Positions 7,272 to 16,493 of a stretch of DNA of 64,000 bases are shown piece after piece (the first letter of the stretch is position 1; each line of letters begins with the position of its first letter). The DNA comes from an uncultured Lachnospiraceae bacterium (lineage in GTDB: Bacteria; Bacillota; Clostridia; Lachnospirales; Lachnospiraceae): contig CAKRAK010000011.1 in the NCBI GenBank assembly GCA_934294885.1, positions 1 to 64,000 of the forward strand, written 5' to 3'. The notes beneath the pieces were generated by a model. That model worked only from the letters and a program-made list of their open reading frames with translations. It did no database searches and was not told where the DNA came from. The translations under genes were made by a program, and so were the position numbers.

Positions 7272-8688
7272 TAAACATTCCTAAGATCATACTCTTTGTG
7301 ACATTTAAGCTTTCCTTATTGAAAAACAGAAAAATAACATACAATATTACCGACAAACAGAAAAAAGTAAAATCATGATTTTTTACCAAAACTGAAATCA
7401 ACAATGTAAGTATAACAAATAAAACCTCAAAAAATAGTGTTGTATTTATGGAACTCTCCATTAATTTAGCAAGATGAATTTCGGACACAATACTTCTGAA
7501 TGCCACTGCAGAAACCATTGCTAATAACACTAGTATACTACTCTTGAATATATATCCGCTCACTCCACAAAATAACAAGCTAAAAACAAAAGAAATAATA
7601 TTAATTTTCCTTAAATACTTTTCTTCTCTCAAAACCTTAAAATATGTATTACACAATAAGTTCATTTTCGCATCAAAAAAACAAATTGGCAATGCAAAGA
7701 ATAAATAATTTAAACTAATAGCATATTGTGGAAGCCACATTTGCATTAGGACCTTTAATGGAACACTTATAATAAAAATGACGGGCAAACCAACAGATAA
7801 AAGGCACCGAAACCTATGATAAACTGATTTTTGTTCCTCTGCAGAAACTTGTCTTAAAGATGGAAACAATACCATACTTACTTGTGAGATAAACATAATT
7901 GCAAATGACGCCAATGAAAGTACAAGTGAGAATTTTGCAAATTCTTCAATTCCCCAAACCGAATCTATTATAATTCGACCAACACCCAAAATCAGCATAC
8001 TGGCAACACCGGCTATTGTTAAATTAAAACCAATGCTTACGCTTTCCTTATAACATTTAATCGATTCTGCAATATTAAAGTTTTTTATAAAAACTATTTT
8101 TTTCCCATAATATAAACAATATACATACGAAATAAATTTAGAAAGAATATAACATATAACAAACCATACGAAATTATCAACTCTGCATACTAAAAGTATC
8201 GCCAAAAAAAACATAAAACAAATCTTATCTATCATAACGGACTTTGAATATTTTTTTGTATCATTCACCGCCTGAAAAATATATCCCAAACAAAACGAAG
8301 AATTAAATATCAACATATAAATAATGGTGCAGAACAATACAATTCTTCTTGCCGAAATAATATTTAAAAAAGAAGATAAAGCAAATAAAACTCCACCTAA
8401 TACTAATTGCACCAAAAAACTAACCCAAAAAGCACCACCGATCTTTTGGAAATCAAGATCCTCATATTTTTTTCCACCATTAAGTAAATATACCCCATCA
8501 TTAAAGCCAAAATGAAAAAAGCCAACATAAGATGTATAAAATATAAATAATTGCCAATACCCAAAATCGTTTAATGATAACACCTTAGGAACAATAATTG
8601 ACATTAACACACTTAACGCAAATGATAAGCCTTGTGCAGCAAATGCATATATTAAATTACCTATAAACTTCTTTTTCCTCTTGTTCAA
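7243..8688 (-). CDS. Wzx-type oligosaccharide flippase
   Basis: 481 residues with about 12-14 hydrophobic helices and the layout of the MOP/polysaccharide transport family: an amphipathic basic N-terminus, FALSVLMSIIVPKVLSLNDFGYWQL in the first two helices, and a mid-protein SLASFAIMFISQVSMVLFPSL. It should flip lipid-linked repeat units across the membrane for Wzy. The start codon is TTG at 8686-8688, with GAGG ten bases upstream inside the wzy-like gene, giving a 32-bp overlap. Strongly AT-rich. The substrate cannot be read from the sequence. Confidence 0.82.
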   Translation of the reverse strand: MNKRKKKFIGNLIYAFAAQGLSFALSVLMSIIVPKVLSLNDFGYWQLFIFYTSYVGFFHFGFNDGVYLLNGGKKYEDLDFQKIGGAFWVSFLVQLVLGGVLFALSSFLNIISARRIVLFCTIIYMLIFNSSFCLGYIFQAVNDTKKYSKSVMIDKICFMFFLAILLVCRVDNFVWFVICYILSKFISYVYCLYYGKKIVFIKNFNIAESIKCYKESVSIGFNLTIAGVASMLILGVGRIIIDSVWGIEEFAKFSLVLSLASFAIMFISQVSMVLFPSLRQVSAEEQKSVYHRFRCLLSVGLPVIFIISVPLKVLMQMWLPQYAISLNYLFFALPICFFDAKMNLLCNTYFKVLREEKYLRKINIISFVFSLLFCGVSGYIFKSSILVLLAMVSAVAFRSIVSEIHLAKLMESSINTTLFFEVLFVILTLLISVLVKNHDFTFFCLSVILYVIFLFFNKESLNVTKSMILGMFNGKKNENCM

Positions 8689-9961
8689 ACTTCATATACC
8701 TCATAATTAGAATCATAAATAAAAAAACAAACATATATTGAATATTAAAATAACCAGAAATGAAATGTGCTGCTGTAATCTGTCTCAATATGCCATATGA
8801 GAAATATGCATATATCATACTATAAACGCCTACATTCTTCTCCTTTAGTGCTTTCCCCAATAAATAAGTCAGAAAAAATCCCATCATAAACTCAATCAAC
8901 CAAGTTCCAAACATACCAAAATCGCTATAATAATCACGAAATGCTGTATATACATTTGTTGTATCTCCGTTACCAAAGGAAATAAATTCCTTCAAACTCG
9001 AACTAATAGGAATATTAACAAATCTTGCTATCAGTTGATATAGACTACGAAAAGTTTCTTCACCAATCAAACTGCTATTGGATGCATATGAATACCTTCC
9101 ACGTATCCAAGTATTCAAAGCAGCAATTCCCGATCCAAAATATTCACCAATAATTTGCATAACGGATGATTTCTGTGTTTTACCCGTTAACATTCCCAGC
9201 AAAACAAAGGAAATACCAACTATAAGAATTCCCTTACACAGTATCGCTATCGCCTTCTTATTATTTATCCTAACAACGCCATTCTTTCGATACATGCATA
9301 ACAAAAACATAGAAATAGAATACATGAACACCTGAAGAAATCCTGTTCTTCCTGTACTTAGTACATATAACAAAAACAATGGAACAACACCAAAAATATA
9401 GCGTTTTTTCAGTTTTCTTAATCCACCTTGAATCATATCTCTAATTAACATTGCAATATTAACATATCCAAATGCAATAACAAAATATTCAACCAAAGCA
9501 ATAAAAGTATTGTTATCAACATTATCATACAAATATGCTTTCCGGGCATAATTCAATACAAAACTGCCACCTACATATCCAGCACCTTTTGCCACCTCTA
9601 AAACGTGCTTATATTCCAATACAATTACAACAACACTAACCAAAAACATAACCAATACAGAAGATTTTTTTACTGTTAACATTGCATCATCTCTCAAACT
9701 GCTAACAAAATGTACTCCATATGCTGTAGTTTTTTTGCAAAATCTTTCGCCCAAAAACATAAAAAATAGCGAACCAATAATTAAAAAAATTGTTGTTGGC
9801 AGTAATTCTATTCCCCAATCTGAAGCATTCACCAGAAATACCAGAGATACTGCCCAAAACAATCCCCAAGACTGTATTGAAACGGACAAAATATTATAAT
9901 TATTCATCATAAGAATCACTATAAAAAAAATTGTAAAAAACAAAAAATATATGTAATTCAT
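8657..9961 (-). CDS. Wzy-type repeat-unit polymerase
   Basis: 434 residues with about 11 predicted membrane helices and a larger loop in the C-terminal half (IRGRYSYASNSSLIGEETFRSLYQLIARF, then a TAFRDYYSDFGMFGTWLIEFMMG helix). This resembles O-antigen/oligosaccharide repeat-unit polymerases. These integral membrane enzymes join repeat units on undecaprenyl-PP at the outer face, with chain length set by the CpsC/CpsD pair at 22-24 kb. GGAAGGG precedes the ATG. Overlap with the flippase gene indicates translational coupling. Family is inferred from topology and position. Confidence 0.75.
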   Translation of the reverse strand: MNYIYFLFFTIFFIVILMMNNYNILSVSIQSWGLFWAVSLVFLVNASDWGIELLPTTIFLIIGSLFFMFLGERFCKKTTAYGVHFVSSLRDDAMLTVKKSSVLVMFLVSVVVIVLEYKHVLEVAKGAGYVGGSFVLNYARKAYLYDNVDNNTFIALVEYFVIAFGYVNIAMLIRDMIQGGLRKLKKRYIFGVVPLFLLYVLSTGRTGFLQVFMYSISMFLLCMYRKNGVVRINNKKAIAILCKGILIVGISFVLLGMLTGKTQKSSVMQIIGEYFGSGIAALNTWIRGRYSYASNSSLIGEETFRSLYQLIARFVNIPISSSLKEFISFGNGDTTNVYTAFRDYYSDFGMFGTWLIEFMMGFFLTYLLGKALKEKNVGVYSMIYAYFSYGILRQITAAHFISGYFNIQYMFVFLFMILIMRYMKFEQEEKEVYR

Positions 9962-9982
9962 AATACCCTTCCTACATCAAGA

Positions 9983-10894
9983 TTAACAAGTCAAATCATC
10001 TAGCCATTTTTCAAACGAATACTCCCATACAATCTCTGAATCAATTTCCTCATACGGACTGGATAAAAATAATTTCAAATCATCTATGGAATCCTTCCCC
10101 AATAAAAACACATTTTTTCTATTATAAAACGGCTCTTTATCTATTAATTCGTGATTTGTGATTAATTTTTTTTGAAAAAAAATTGACTCCAATGGTCTAA
10201 ATGACAAACCAGTATAAGGATCCATATATAGATCCAAAATACATTTGTTAAGATTTATTCTTTTTAATACTTCATTATATGGCAATGCCTTTGTATATTC
10301 TTTCTTATTATGAAGTTGATAATCATGATCCGGTACAATATAAAAATCGGTAGATATATTTTGTTTTTCCAAAATTTTTTTACAATTCATTATACTTTTA
10401 TATCTTCCCTTATCAATCCCAACAAACAAAACGTCTGTTTTTGATTCTCCCAATATCTCTGGTTTTTCAGCAATATAAAATGGCAAATGATACCTTAGGT
10501 CATATCGTTTACTTTCCTCTTCAGAATAACTCCAAATTTCATCAGCACCCTTTACTAAATCAGGTAACGCTGATTTTTTAACAGGATTTCTATACCATAC
10601 AACAATTTTCTTATTCGGATGTATTTTTCTAAGATATTCTACATCTGAAACCAAATCAACAGAATCAAATATTATTATACAATCTGTTTGGATTGATTTT
10701 AATCTTCGATTATAAATGAAGTCGATATTTAAAAACCTAAATTCTCTTTTTAAACTTTTTAATATTCTGACAAAAATTGATTTGTTTTTATATGTTTCAA
10801 TGACTTGTATACCTCTTTTACAAATCTCTGTATCAATACCCTTAACAATTCCATATTTTACAAGTGTAACATTATTAATTATTTTTTCCTGCAT
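9983..10894 (-). CDS. Probable glycosyltransferase, family unclear
   Basis: 303 residues, no signal peptide or membrane helix. It has the look of a two-domain GT-B-like protein: an N-terminal half ending in KADEIWSYSEEESKRYDLRY, and a C-terminal half with DVLFVGIDKGRYKS, a long helix, then LDLYMDPYTGLSFRPLESIFFQKKLITN. This last segment parallels the E-rich nucleotide-sugar region of glycosyltransferases. Similar uncharacterised proteins sit in LPS and capsule loci. The start overlaps the upstream pyruvyl transferase gene by 20 bp with GAGGAA ahead of it. Acceptor and donor are unknown. Confidence 0.6.
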   Translation of the reverse strand: MQEKIINNVTLVKYGIVKGIDTEICKRGIQVIETYKNKSIFVRILKSLKREFRFLNIDFIYNRRLKSIQTDCIIIFDSVDLVSDVEYLRKIHPNKKIVVWYRNPVKKSALPDLVKGADEIWSYSEEESKRYDLRYHLPFYIAEKPEILGESKTDVLFVGIDKGRYKSIMNCKKILEKQNISTDFYIVPDHDYQLHNKKEYTKALPYNEVLKRINLNKCILDLYMDPYTGLSFRPLESIFFQKKLITNHELIDKEPFYNRKNVFLLGKDSIDDLKLFLSSPYEEIDSEIVWEYSFEKWLDDLTC

Positions 10895-11957
10895 AATTCC
10901 TCAACAACTCCCACAGATATCGCTTCGATTTTTCAATCTCTTCCATATTATTAATAGTCATTCTATCATTTAACAAATCTGTATCATTTTTTAAAAGTCT
11001 GTTTTCTAAACCAAATCGTTTCGCCAAATATAGCAAACGTTCATTACCCGGACTGTTTAATTCAAATACATGCATAGGCTTCTCAAATATAATAGAAAAT
11101 GAAAAACCATGAAAAGAATTTGTCACCACTTCTTTTGCATTCATAAACAAAGAAACAAATGTCTCCGGAGCCGGATTCCAATAAAATCTATCCATTCCGT
11201 TTTTTACATCGATTAAAGAATTAGAAATTGCAACAACTTTACATTTTCTTTCTTTTGCAAGTCTTTTAGCATAATGATATATTTGCACATCCCTTCTAAA
11301 TGCATAAACCAGAATGTAATCTTCTTCTTTACATGATTCATCACAGACATCTTTCCACTGATCTCGTCCTAATAAAAAAACCGGATCAACAACACATTCC
11401 ACATTCTTAATTCCTACACGATTCATAATCTCATCTTTACCACTTTGTTCCCTGACAGAAATCATTTTAAAATCATGTAACATTCGTTTGTAATAAGCCA
11501 AACATTCATCTGGTATTTTACCTACACCAAGACTTGCTGCATAAGATGTCTTTATACCCTTTTTGACAAAACCCAAAAAGTAATTATCATCTTTTCCATT
11601 CTCAAGAATCGGATTCCAAATTTGATCACTTCCGGCAATAAACAATTTATTGTCATCATCTATACTAGGGTCAATTACACCCTTCATACACATCGTCAGA
11701 TTTAAGTATTTTCTTTGAAAGTGATTAAAAGATATTCGTCCCTTTAAAAGATCATACCACCGTAATAACAATCTGATACTGCCCCTTATCCCATGATTGC
11801 TGGCATATGGAGGAATATAATCAATAATTTTCACATCATATCCAAGGTCCGCTATATATTTTTGCAAAGCGTATGCCTGTAAGACTGCACCATAATTAAT
11901 TGGCCAATGACATGTAATAATATTTATTTCACTATTTACCAATTCTGAATTCTTCAT
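10875..11957 (-). CDS. Polysaccharide pyruvyl transferase family protein (second copy)
   Basis: 360 residues of the CsaB/WcaK type (PF04230): NIITCHWPINYGAVLQAYALQKYI at the N-terminus, LFIAGSDQIWNP near residue 106, SYAASLG, VREQSG, and TNSFHGFSFSIIF in the C-terminal Rossmann-like domain. Family members transfer pyruvate from PEP to form a ketal on a glycan sugar, adding negative charge. The gene sits 14 bp after the FrhB-like gene at 11972 and overlaps the next gene. A paralogue lies at 14248-15333. Whether both are catalytically redundant cannot be told. Confidence 0.88.
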   Translation of the reverse strand: MKNSELVNSEINIITCHWPINYGAVLQAYALQKYIADLGYDVKIIDYIPPYASNHGIRGSIRLLLRWYDLLKGRISFNHFQRKYLNLTMCMKGVIDPSIDDDNKLFIAGSDQIWNPILENGKDDNYFLGFVKKGIKTSYAASLGVGKIPDECLAYYKRMLHDFKMISVREQSGKDEIMNRVGIKNVECVVDPVFLLGRDQWKDVCDESCKEEDYILVYAFRRDVQIYHYAKRLAKERKCKVVAISNSLIDVKNGMDRFYWNPAPETFVSLFMNAKEVVTNSFHGFSFSIIFEKPMHVFELNSPGNERLLYLAKRFGLENRLLKNDTDLLNDRMTINNMEEIEKSKRYLWELLRNYAGKNN

Positions 11958-11971
11958 TTATCATACTCCAT

Positions 11972-13162
11972 TTATAAAAATCGACTAACAAATCTGTCTA
12001 TTAACATTTTAGCCTCATATACTTCGGTCCATAGAAAACTTGGAATCATCCTTCCTACCCTCCATTTTATCTTAAATAGAAAATTCATCGTTTTCTTCGA
12101 AGCCTTCTTTATATCATAATTGTTCATTACGAAATTTTCAGAAAATCGTGCTCTTTTCTCAAGCGTATTTCTGCTTCTATATGCGAATGGATTATTCTTC
12201 TTCCAATCATAACAGTCATTCAGTTCATGGATATTCACTTCGCATTTATGCAAAAATTGATTACCTTTTGTTGTATGGGCAGAGAACACAGACATTCCAT
12301 TCTTGTTGATTGAATGTACATAATTTTCTCCTCCCCAAAAATCACCTATCGTTATATCTGCAACTCTGTTATCTCCTTTATATTTACAATCATAACACGA
12401 CTGTCTACCCAAGGAATTAAACGCATATGCATAGTATGATGTGTCAAAGGGCACAAGATATTTTTTTTCGTCTGTATGGATAGATATAAACGGAATCGAC
12501 CAATTCTTATATGTAAATCGTTCCTTGATATCTCGAATTTTTGATGAATCGTGAAGAATTGTTTTCCTCATCTCTTTAAATACCTGAGGAGATGTTACCC
12601 CCATGCAAACCAATTGCACAGTAATCATGTTATCATATTCTTTACCTAAATAAATTTTTAATGCACCAATGTCACAGGGAACTCCTATAAACAAAACAAA
12701 TCTTCCATTTTCCAAATCAGTTAAAACAGATTTAAATATGGATTTTTTTCTTGCTTGCGAATACTTTGTACCCAATAGTTTGTCATAATTCTTATCTTCG
12801 ACCCGTCTATATTCAACTTGTTGAAAATCATCTGTATATTCAACGCCGTATATAACACCATTATGTTCTGTTACATACTTATACATTGCCTGAGCTATTC
12901 CACCAGATGCACTTTTTCGACAAGCAACATCATCATTAATATAACCAAAGTAATCACTATTGATTTTATTTTGTAAACTAACTGTATTTAAAATGGGACA
13001 TTTATCTATGCATACTTTACAACCAATACATTTTCCCTCATCAACACGAGGTTGAAAAAAACCTTCCTCATCCCGCTCCATTTTTATTGCCTGTTTGGGA
13101 CAAACCAATGCACAATTTTCACATCCACAACATCTTTTTTCATCAACGTAGTTATTTATCAT
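11972..13162 (-). CDS. FrhB-like iron-sulfur protein of the exopolysaccharide locus (first copy)
   Basis: 396 residues. Two 4Fe-4S motifs (CCGCENCALVCP and CIGCKVCIDKCP) occupy the first 55 residues, then the FrhB-type beta-subunit fold: SASGGIAQAMYKY, LGTKYSQARKK, IGVPCDIGALK, CYDCKYKGDNRVADITIGDFWGGENY. It is longer than its paralogue at 6150. Position between a glycosyltransferase gene (11-bp overlap) and a pyruvyl transferase gene points to glycan modification rather than F420 metabolism. A ferredoxin- or flavin-linked redox step on the repeat unit is inference. Confidence 0.82.
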   Translation of the reverse strand: MINNYVDEKRCCGCENCALVCPKQAIKMERDEEGFFQPRVDEGKCIGCKVCIDKCPILNTVSLQNKINSDYFGYINDDVACRKSASGGIAQAMYKYVTEHNGVIYGVEYTDDFQQVEYRRVEDKNYDKLLGTKYSQARKKSIFKSVLTDLENGRFVLFIGVPCDIGALKIYLGKEYDNMITVQLVCMGVTSPQVFKEMRKTILHDSSKIRDIKERFTYKNWSIPFISIHTDEKKYLVPFDTSYYAYAFNSLGRQSCYDCKYKGDNRVADITIGDFWGGENYVHSINKNGMSVFSAHTTKGNQFLHKCEVNIHELNDCYDWKKNNPFAYRSRNTLEKRARFSENFVMNNYDIKKASKKTMNFLFKIKWRVGRMIPSFLWTEVYEAKMLIDRFVSRFL

Positions 13163-14255
13163 TATAGTCCCCCTGGGCGACTCTCCTATAAAAGTCTTGC
13201 AACTTTTCAGTTTCTATCCTTATGTTATAACCTGCACGATCCAGCATATCATTCGTATCAAGATTAATTTCATCAGCAATGTATTCAAGAGCCTTTTCAG
13301 CCCACTCTCCTGCAGAACAATTTAGTGATAACGAATGAATCAATGGTGTAACCATTATTTCTGTAGATATACAATCAGAGCACAAAATTTTCAGTTTTGA
13401 ATATTGAGCTTCTACTAAAGAAACTGGCAATCCCTCCCAAAACGAAGGAAATAACATCATATCTGCCGCTGACAAAAAATCGTTGATATTACTCTTTACA
13501 CCTAAAAATTTGACACATTCATTCAAATTCAGATTACTAACCTTTTTTCGGATGTCATCTAACAACGAGCCTTCCCCTAACAATAAAAGAACACTGTTAG
13601 AATCCTTTTGCACAATCTCATTAAAAATGTCAATAATAAAGTCATGATTCTTTTGTTTTTCAAATCTACCAACATGAATAAATACTTTTTTGTCCTCAAT
13701 ACCATATTTTTCTCTTATACGGTTTCTAGCCTCTGTACTGTAAAAAAATTTATCGGAATCAACAGCATTTTTTATTATGGAATAATCCTTAGGAAACATC
13801 CACTCTCCAGCCAAATCTGAACAGGCAAACCTTGCATCAGTAAATCGGTTAACAAACTTTTTATTTATTTTGTGAATAATTGTACCTAATTTACCCTCTG
13901 CTTTCGTATTATGACTATGTATAATTACACATTTTCGATGTTGTATTTTACATATAATAGCAGGTAAGATATAGATGAGCGCATTACAATGAATCTGCAC
14001 AATATCATATTCCTTATGCTCTCGAAAAAAATGAATAGTCTGAATAAAATTTGATACAATATGTCTCGGAAAGGATGCTGTTGTATATACAATTCCACCG
14101 TGACTTCTTATTTCATTTTCAAATGCATTCTTCTCTGCCCTTAGTAAAAAATCAAATTTTATACTCTCATCAGTCAAATGCGTCATATAATTCACGATAA
14201 GCGCCGGTGCACCACCACGACCAAAACTACTTATTACATGCAATACTCTAATCAT
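13152..14255 (-). CDS. GT4-family glycosyltransferase
   Basis: 367 residues. The N-terminal acceptor domain begins MIRVLHVISSFGRGGAP. The C-terminal GT-B domain carries FIHVGRFEKQKNHDFIIDIF, LLLLGEGSLLDDI and PSFWEGLPVSLVEAQ, the E-x7-E nucleotide-sugar region. It is cytoplasmic and membrane-associated. AAGGGGA five bases before the ATG fixes the start; it overlaps the stop of the upstream pyruvyl transferase gene by 8 bp. It likely adds one sugar to the undecaprenyl-linked repeat unit. Confidence 0.9.
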   Translation of the reverse strand: MIRVLHVISSFGRGGAPALIVNYMTHLTDESIKFDFLLRAEKNAFENEIRSHGGIVYTTASFPRHIVSNFIQTIHFFREHKEYDIVQIHCNALIYILPAIICKIQHRKCVIIHSHNTKAEGKLGTIIHKINKKFVNRFTDARFACSDLAGEWMFPKDYSIIKNAVDSDKFFYSTEARNRIREKYGIEDKKVFIHVGRFEKQKNHDFIIDIFNEIVQKDSNSVLLLLGEGSLLDDIRKKVSNLNLNECVKFLGVKSNINDFLSAADMMLFPSFWEGLPVSLVEAQYSKLKILCSDCISTEIMVTPLIHSLSLNCSAGEWAEKALEYIADEINLDTNDMLDRAGYNIRIETEKLQDFYRRVAQGDYNDK

Positions 14256-15333
14256 ACAAATCCCCTTTTTCTCCATCTATCATTTGAGATAACATAGAAA
14301 TACTCTTTTTTCTCTCTTCCGCAATTATCCTTTGAGCGGCTTCATAATCAACATCATTAATCAATTCAAATTGTCGATTCTTCGTATATAAAAAGCACTC
14401 CATTCCTACAGTCCCAAGCAAATCTGTTATTCTTGACGCCGATTCATTTACACAGCTATACAATTTTTTGCTATATATTAGAGAAAAAGCAGTTGCATGA
14501 AATGAGTCCGTTACAACATATTCTGCATTCTTTATATAGCCAATCCACTCTGACGGACCTGCACACATATCACATTTTGCTCCAACTGCTCCCATTACAA
14601 ACGGAACCGCAACAACCTTTAAACCTGTTGCCTTTTTCAATTCTTTCAGTATATGCGTCATGTATTTCGAAGGGGACAACTGGTAGACAAAAATATACCC
14701 ACCATATTCAGGCTCAACAGCGACCTCATCCCAATCATTTTTCATAAGTAGCAAAGTCGGATCCATTCCGACAAAAACCCGGTCTCCGAGAATCGTTTTT
14801 AACAATTCGCACGCACTCTGTTCCCTCACATTAACAACCGCAAAATCCTTTAACAAGGAATAATAACTATCTGCGATTTCCGGTGAAAAACTATCGAATC
14901 CCAAACTCGCTGCATAGCTTATCTTTTTCCTATTATCACATACAAAATCCAAAAAATACCTTGTATCAAAATCTGTCAACTCATAATTCCAAACCTGATC
15001 ACTTCCCGTTATAAAAACATCATATTCCGGATTCAAGGAATCAATTGTACTACAGTCTACCTTTGAAGTTTTTACTATCTTTTTGCGAAACTCTTTAAAT
15101 CTTTTTTTTCTCGGCCATCTAACAAAAACATTAATATTTCCTAATATATATCTGATAATCCCTTTTCTTTTTATTGCAGCCTTACAGTATGGCTTTGCCA
15201 AATATTCACAATAATAATTAATCACATCACACTGATGTCCTATGCTGTTTATCGTATGTTGCAGAGCATAACACTGTAACATTGCTCCATAATTATTCGC
15301 ATCCTGAAATGTTATTGTTGCTACTTTTTTCAT
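14248..15333 (-). CDS. Polysaccharide pyruvyl transferase family protein (first copy)
   Basis: 361 residues with the same signature blocks as the 10875 paralogue: TITFQDANNYGAMLQCYALQHTI, VFITGSDQVWNYELTDFDTRYFLDFV, SYAASLGFDSFSP, VNVREQSACELL and VTDSFHATAFSLIY. Expected to add pyruvate ketals to a sugar of the repeat unit using PEP. AAGG precedes the start, 5 bp after the preceding glycosyltransferase gene. Divergence between the two copies suggests different acceptor sugars. Confidence 0.88.
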   Translation of the reverse strand: MKKVATITFQDANNYGAMLQCYALQHTINSIGHQCDVINYYCEYLAKPYCKAAIKRKGIIRYILGNINVFVRWPRKKRFKEFRKKIVKTSKVDCSTIDSLNPEYDVFITGSDQVWNYELTDFDTRYFLDFVCDNRKKISYAASLGFDSFSPEIADSYYSLLKDFAVVNVREQSACELLKTILGDRVFVGMDPTLLLMKNDWDEVAVEPEYGGYIFVYQLSPSKYMTHILKELKKATGLKVVAVPFVMGAVGAKCDMCAGPSEWIGYIKNAEYVVTDSFHATAFSLIYSKKLYSCVNESASRITDLLGTVGMECFLYTKNRQFELINDVDYEAAQRIIAEERKKSISMLSQMIDGEKGDLYD

Positions 15334-15338
15334 ATCTT

Positions 15339-16493
15339 TTACCTTAAAGCATCTGATATAATGGAACCGAGTTGTTTAACACTGTTTTCGATACAATATT
15401 TCTTTGCACATTCTCGATTTGTTTCTCCAAACTGCTTTCTTAATTCCCTATCTCTTACTAATTTCCCTAAACCATTGGTAAACCCCTCTACATCATGCGG
15501 CGCATACGAATAACCATTCTTTTCATTAACAACATAATCCTTTATTCCTTGTACATTAGAAGTAATCAGCGGTAATCCTGCAGCCATAGCTTCTATTGCA
15601 GCAATGCCCAATCCTTCTCGTTGAGATGGATGAGCAAAAATATCAGCAACCGCCAATATTTCCGGAATATCATATCTATGACCTAACAATTGCAACTGAT
15701 TATCTATCTGTAACTCTCCGGCTAATCTTAACAAATCATCCTCTAATTCGCCTCTTCCACAAATAATGTACTTCAAGTTAGAATTATTAAGACCTGCAAT
15801 TGCTCTTAAAATAACTGCGTGATTCTTTCTATGTTGTAATTCACCAACAGAAACAATTAATATATCATCTTCATCAATGCCTAATTCTTTTCTCTTCATT
15901 TCGTAATCAACTTTAACTTGAGCATATTTATCTAAACATAATCCAATACCATCTATATGGTAGACCGGTTTTTTAAAATGTTTTTGAGTAAAATAAAAAT
16001 CCTCCCAATTGATTACTGTAATCAAATCGCAATAATGCGACATAAATTTTTCCACAGGATAATAAACCCAATTCTTTTTAGGTGCCCCTTTAAAAAAGTG
16101 ATATCCATGAGCTAGATACATAACTACACTGCCCCGCTTTCTTGAATTACGTGCAGCTAATCTCGTCATTACACCCATTACCGGTTCATTCGTCCATATA
16201 AAATCATATTTTTTATTTTTTAATACATGTTTTAAATCTATCAGTCCACTAATATTTTTTATACTAAATGGAGTTCTCTCGGTCCGTATTTCATAAAAAG
16301 AAACCGATTTTGGAAGCATTTCTTTAATTTTTTCCTTATATCCTTCGTTTTGATATCCCTCAGCTTTTGAGCAGGCAACGTCCACATTTGCGCCATTATC
16401 CAACAGGTATAACACATGCGGTACCAAAAACTGAATCATCATTACATCTGTTGAGGTAATAAGAATTTGTTTTCCCTTAATATTATCAATCAT
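15339..16493 (-). CDS. GT4-family glycosyltransferase (PglA/EpsD-like)
   Basis: 384 residues. It opens KQILITSTDVMMIQFLVPHVLYLLDNGANVDVACS and has AHGYHFFKGAP with YYPVEKFMSHYCD, features of GT1/GT4 enzymes related to PglA and CapM. The donor-binding half includes VGELQHRKNHAVILRAI, ICGRGELEDDL and HPSQREGLGIAAIEAMAAGLPLITS. Probably an early glycosyltransferase of the repeat unit. Its start overlaps the stop of the aminotransferase gene by 8 bp, so the two are translationally coupled. Confidence 0.9.
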   Translation of the reverse strand: MIDNIKGKQILITSTDVMMIQFLVPHVLYLLDNGANVDVACSKAEGYQNEGYKEKIKEMLPKSVSFYEIRTERTPFSIKNISGLIDLKHVLKNKKYDFIWTNEPVMGVMTRLAARNSRKRGSVVMYLAHGYHFFKGAPKKNWVYYPVEKFMSHYCDLITVINWEDFYFTQKHFKKPVYHIDGIGLCLDKYAQVKVDYEMKRKELGIDEDDILIVSVGELQHRKNHAVILRAIAGLNNSNLKYIICGRGELEDDLLRLAGELQIDNQLQLLGHRYDIPEILAVADIFAHPSQREGLGIAAIEAMAAGLPLITSNVQGIKDYVVNEKNGYSYAPHDVEGFTNGLGKLVRDRELRKQFGETNRECAKKYCIENSVKQLGSIISDALR

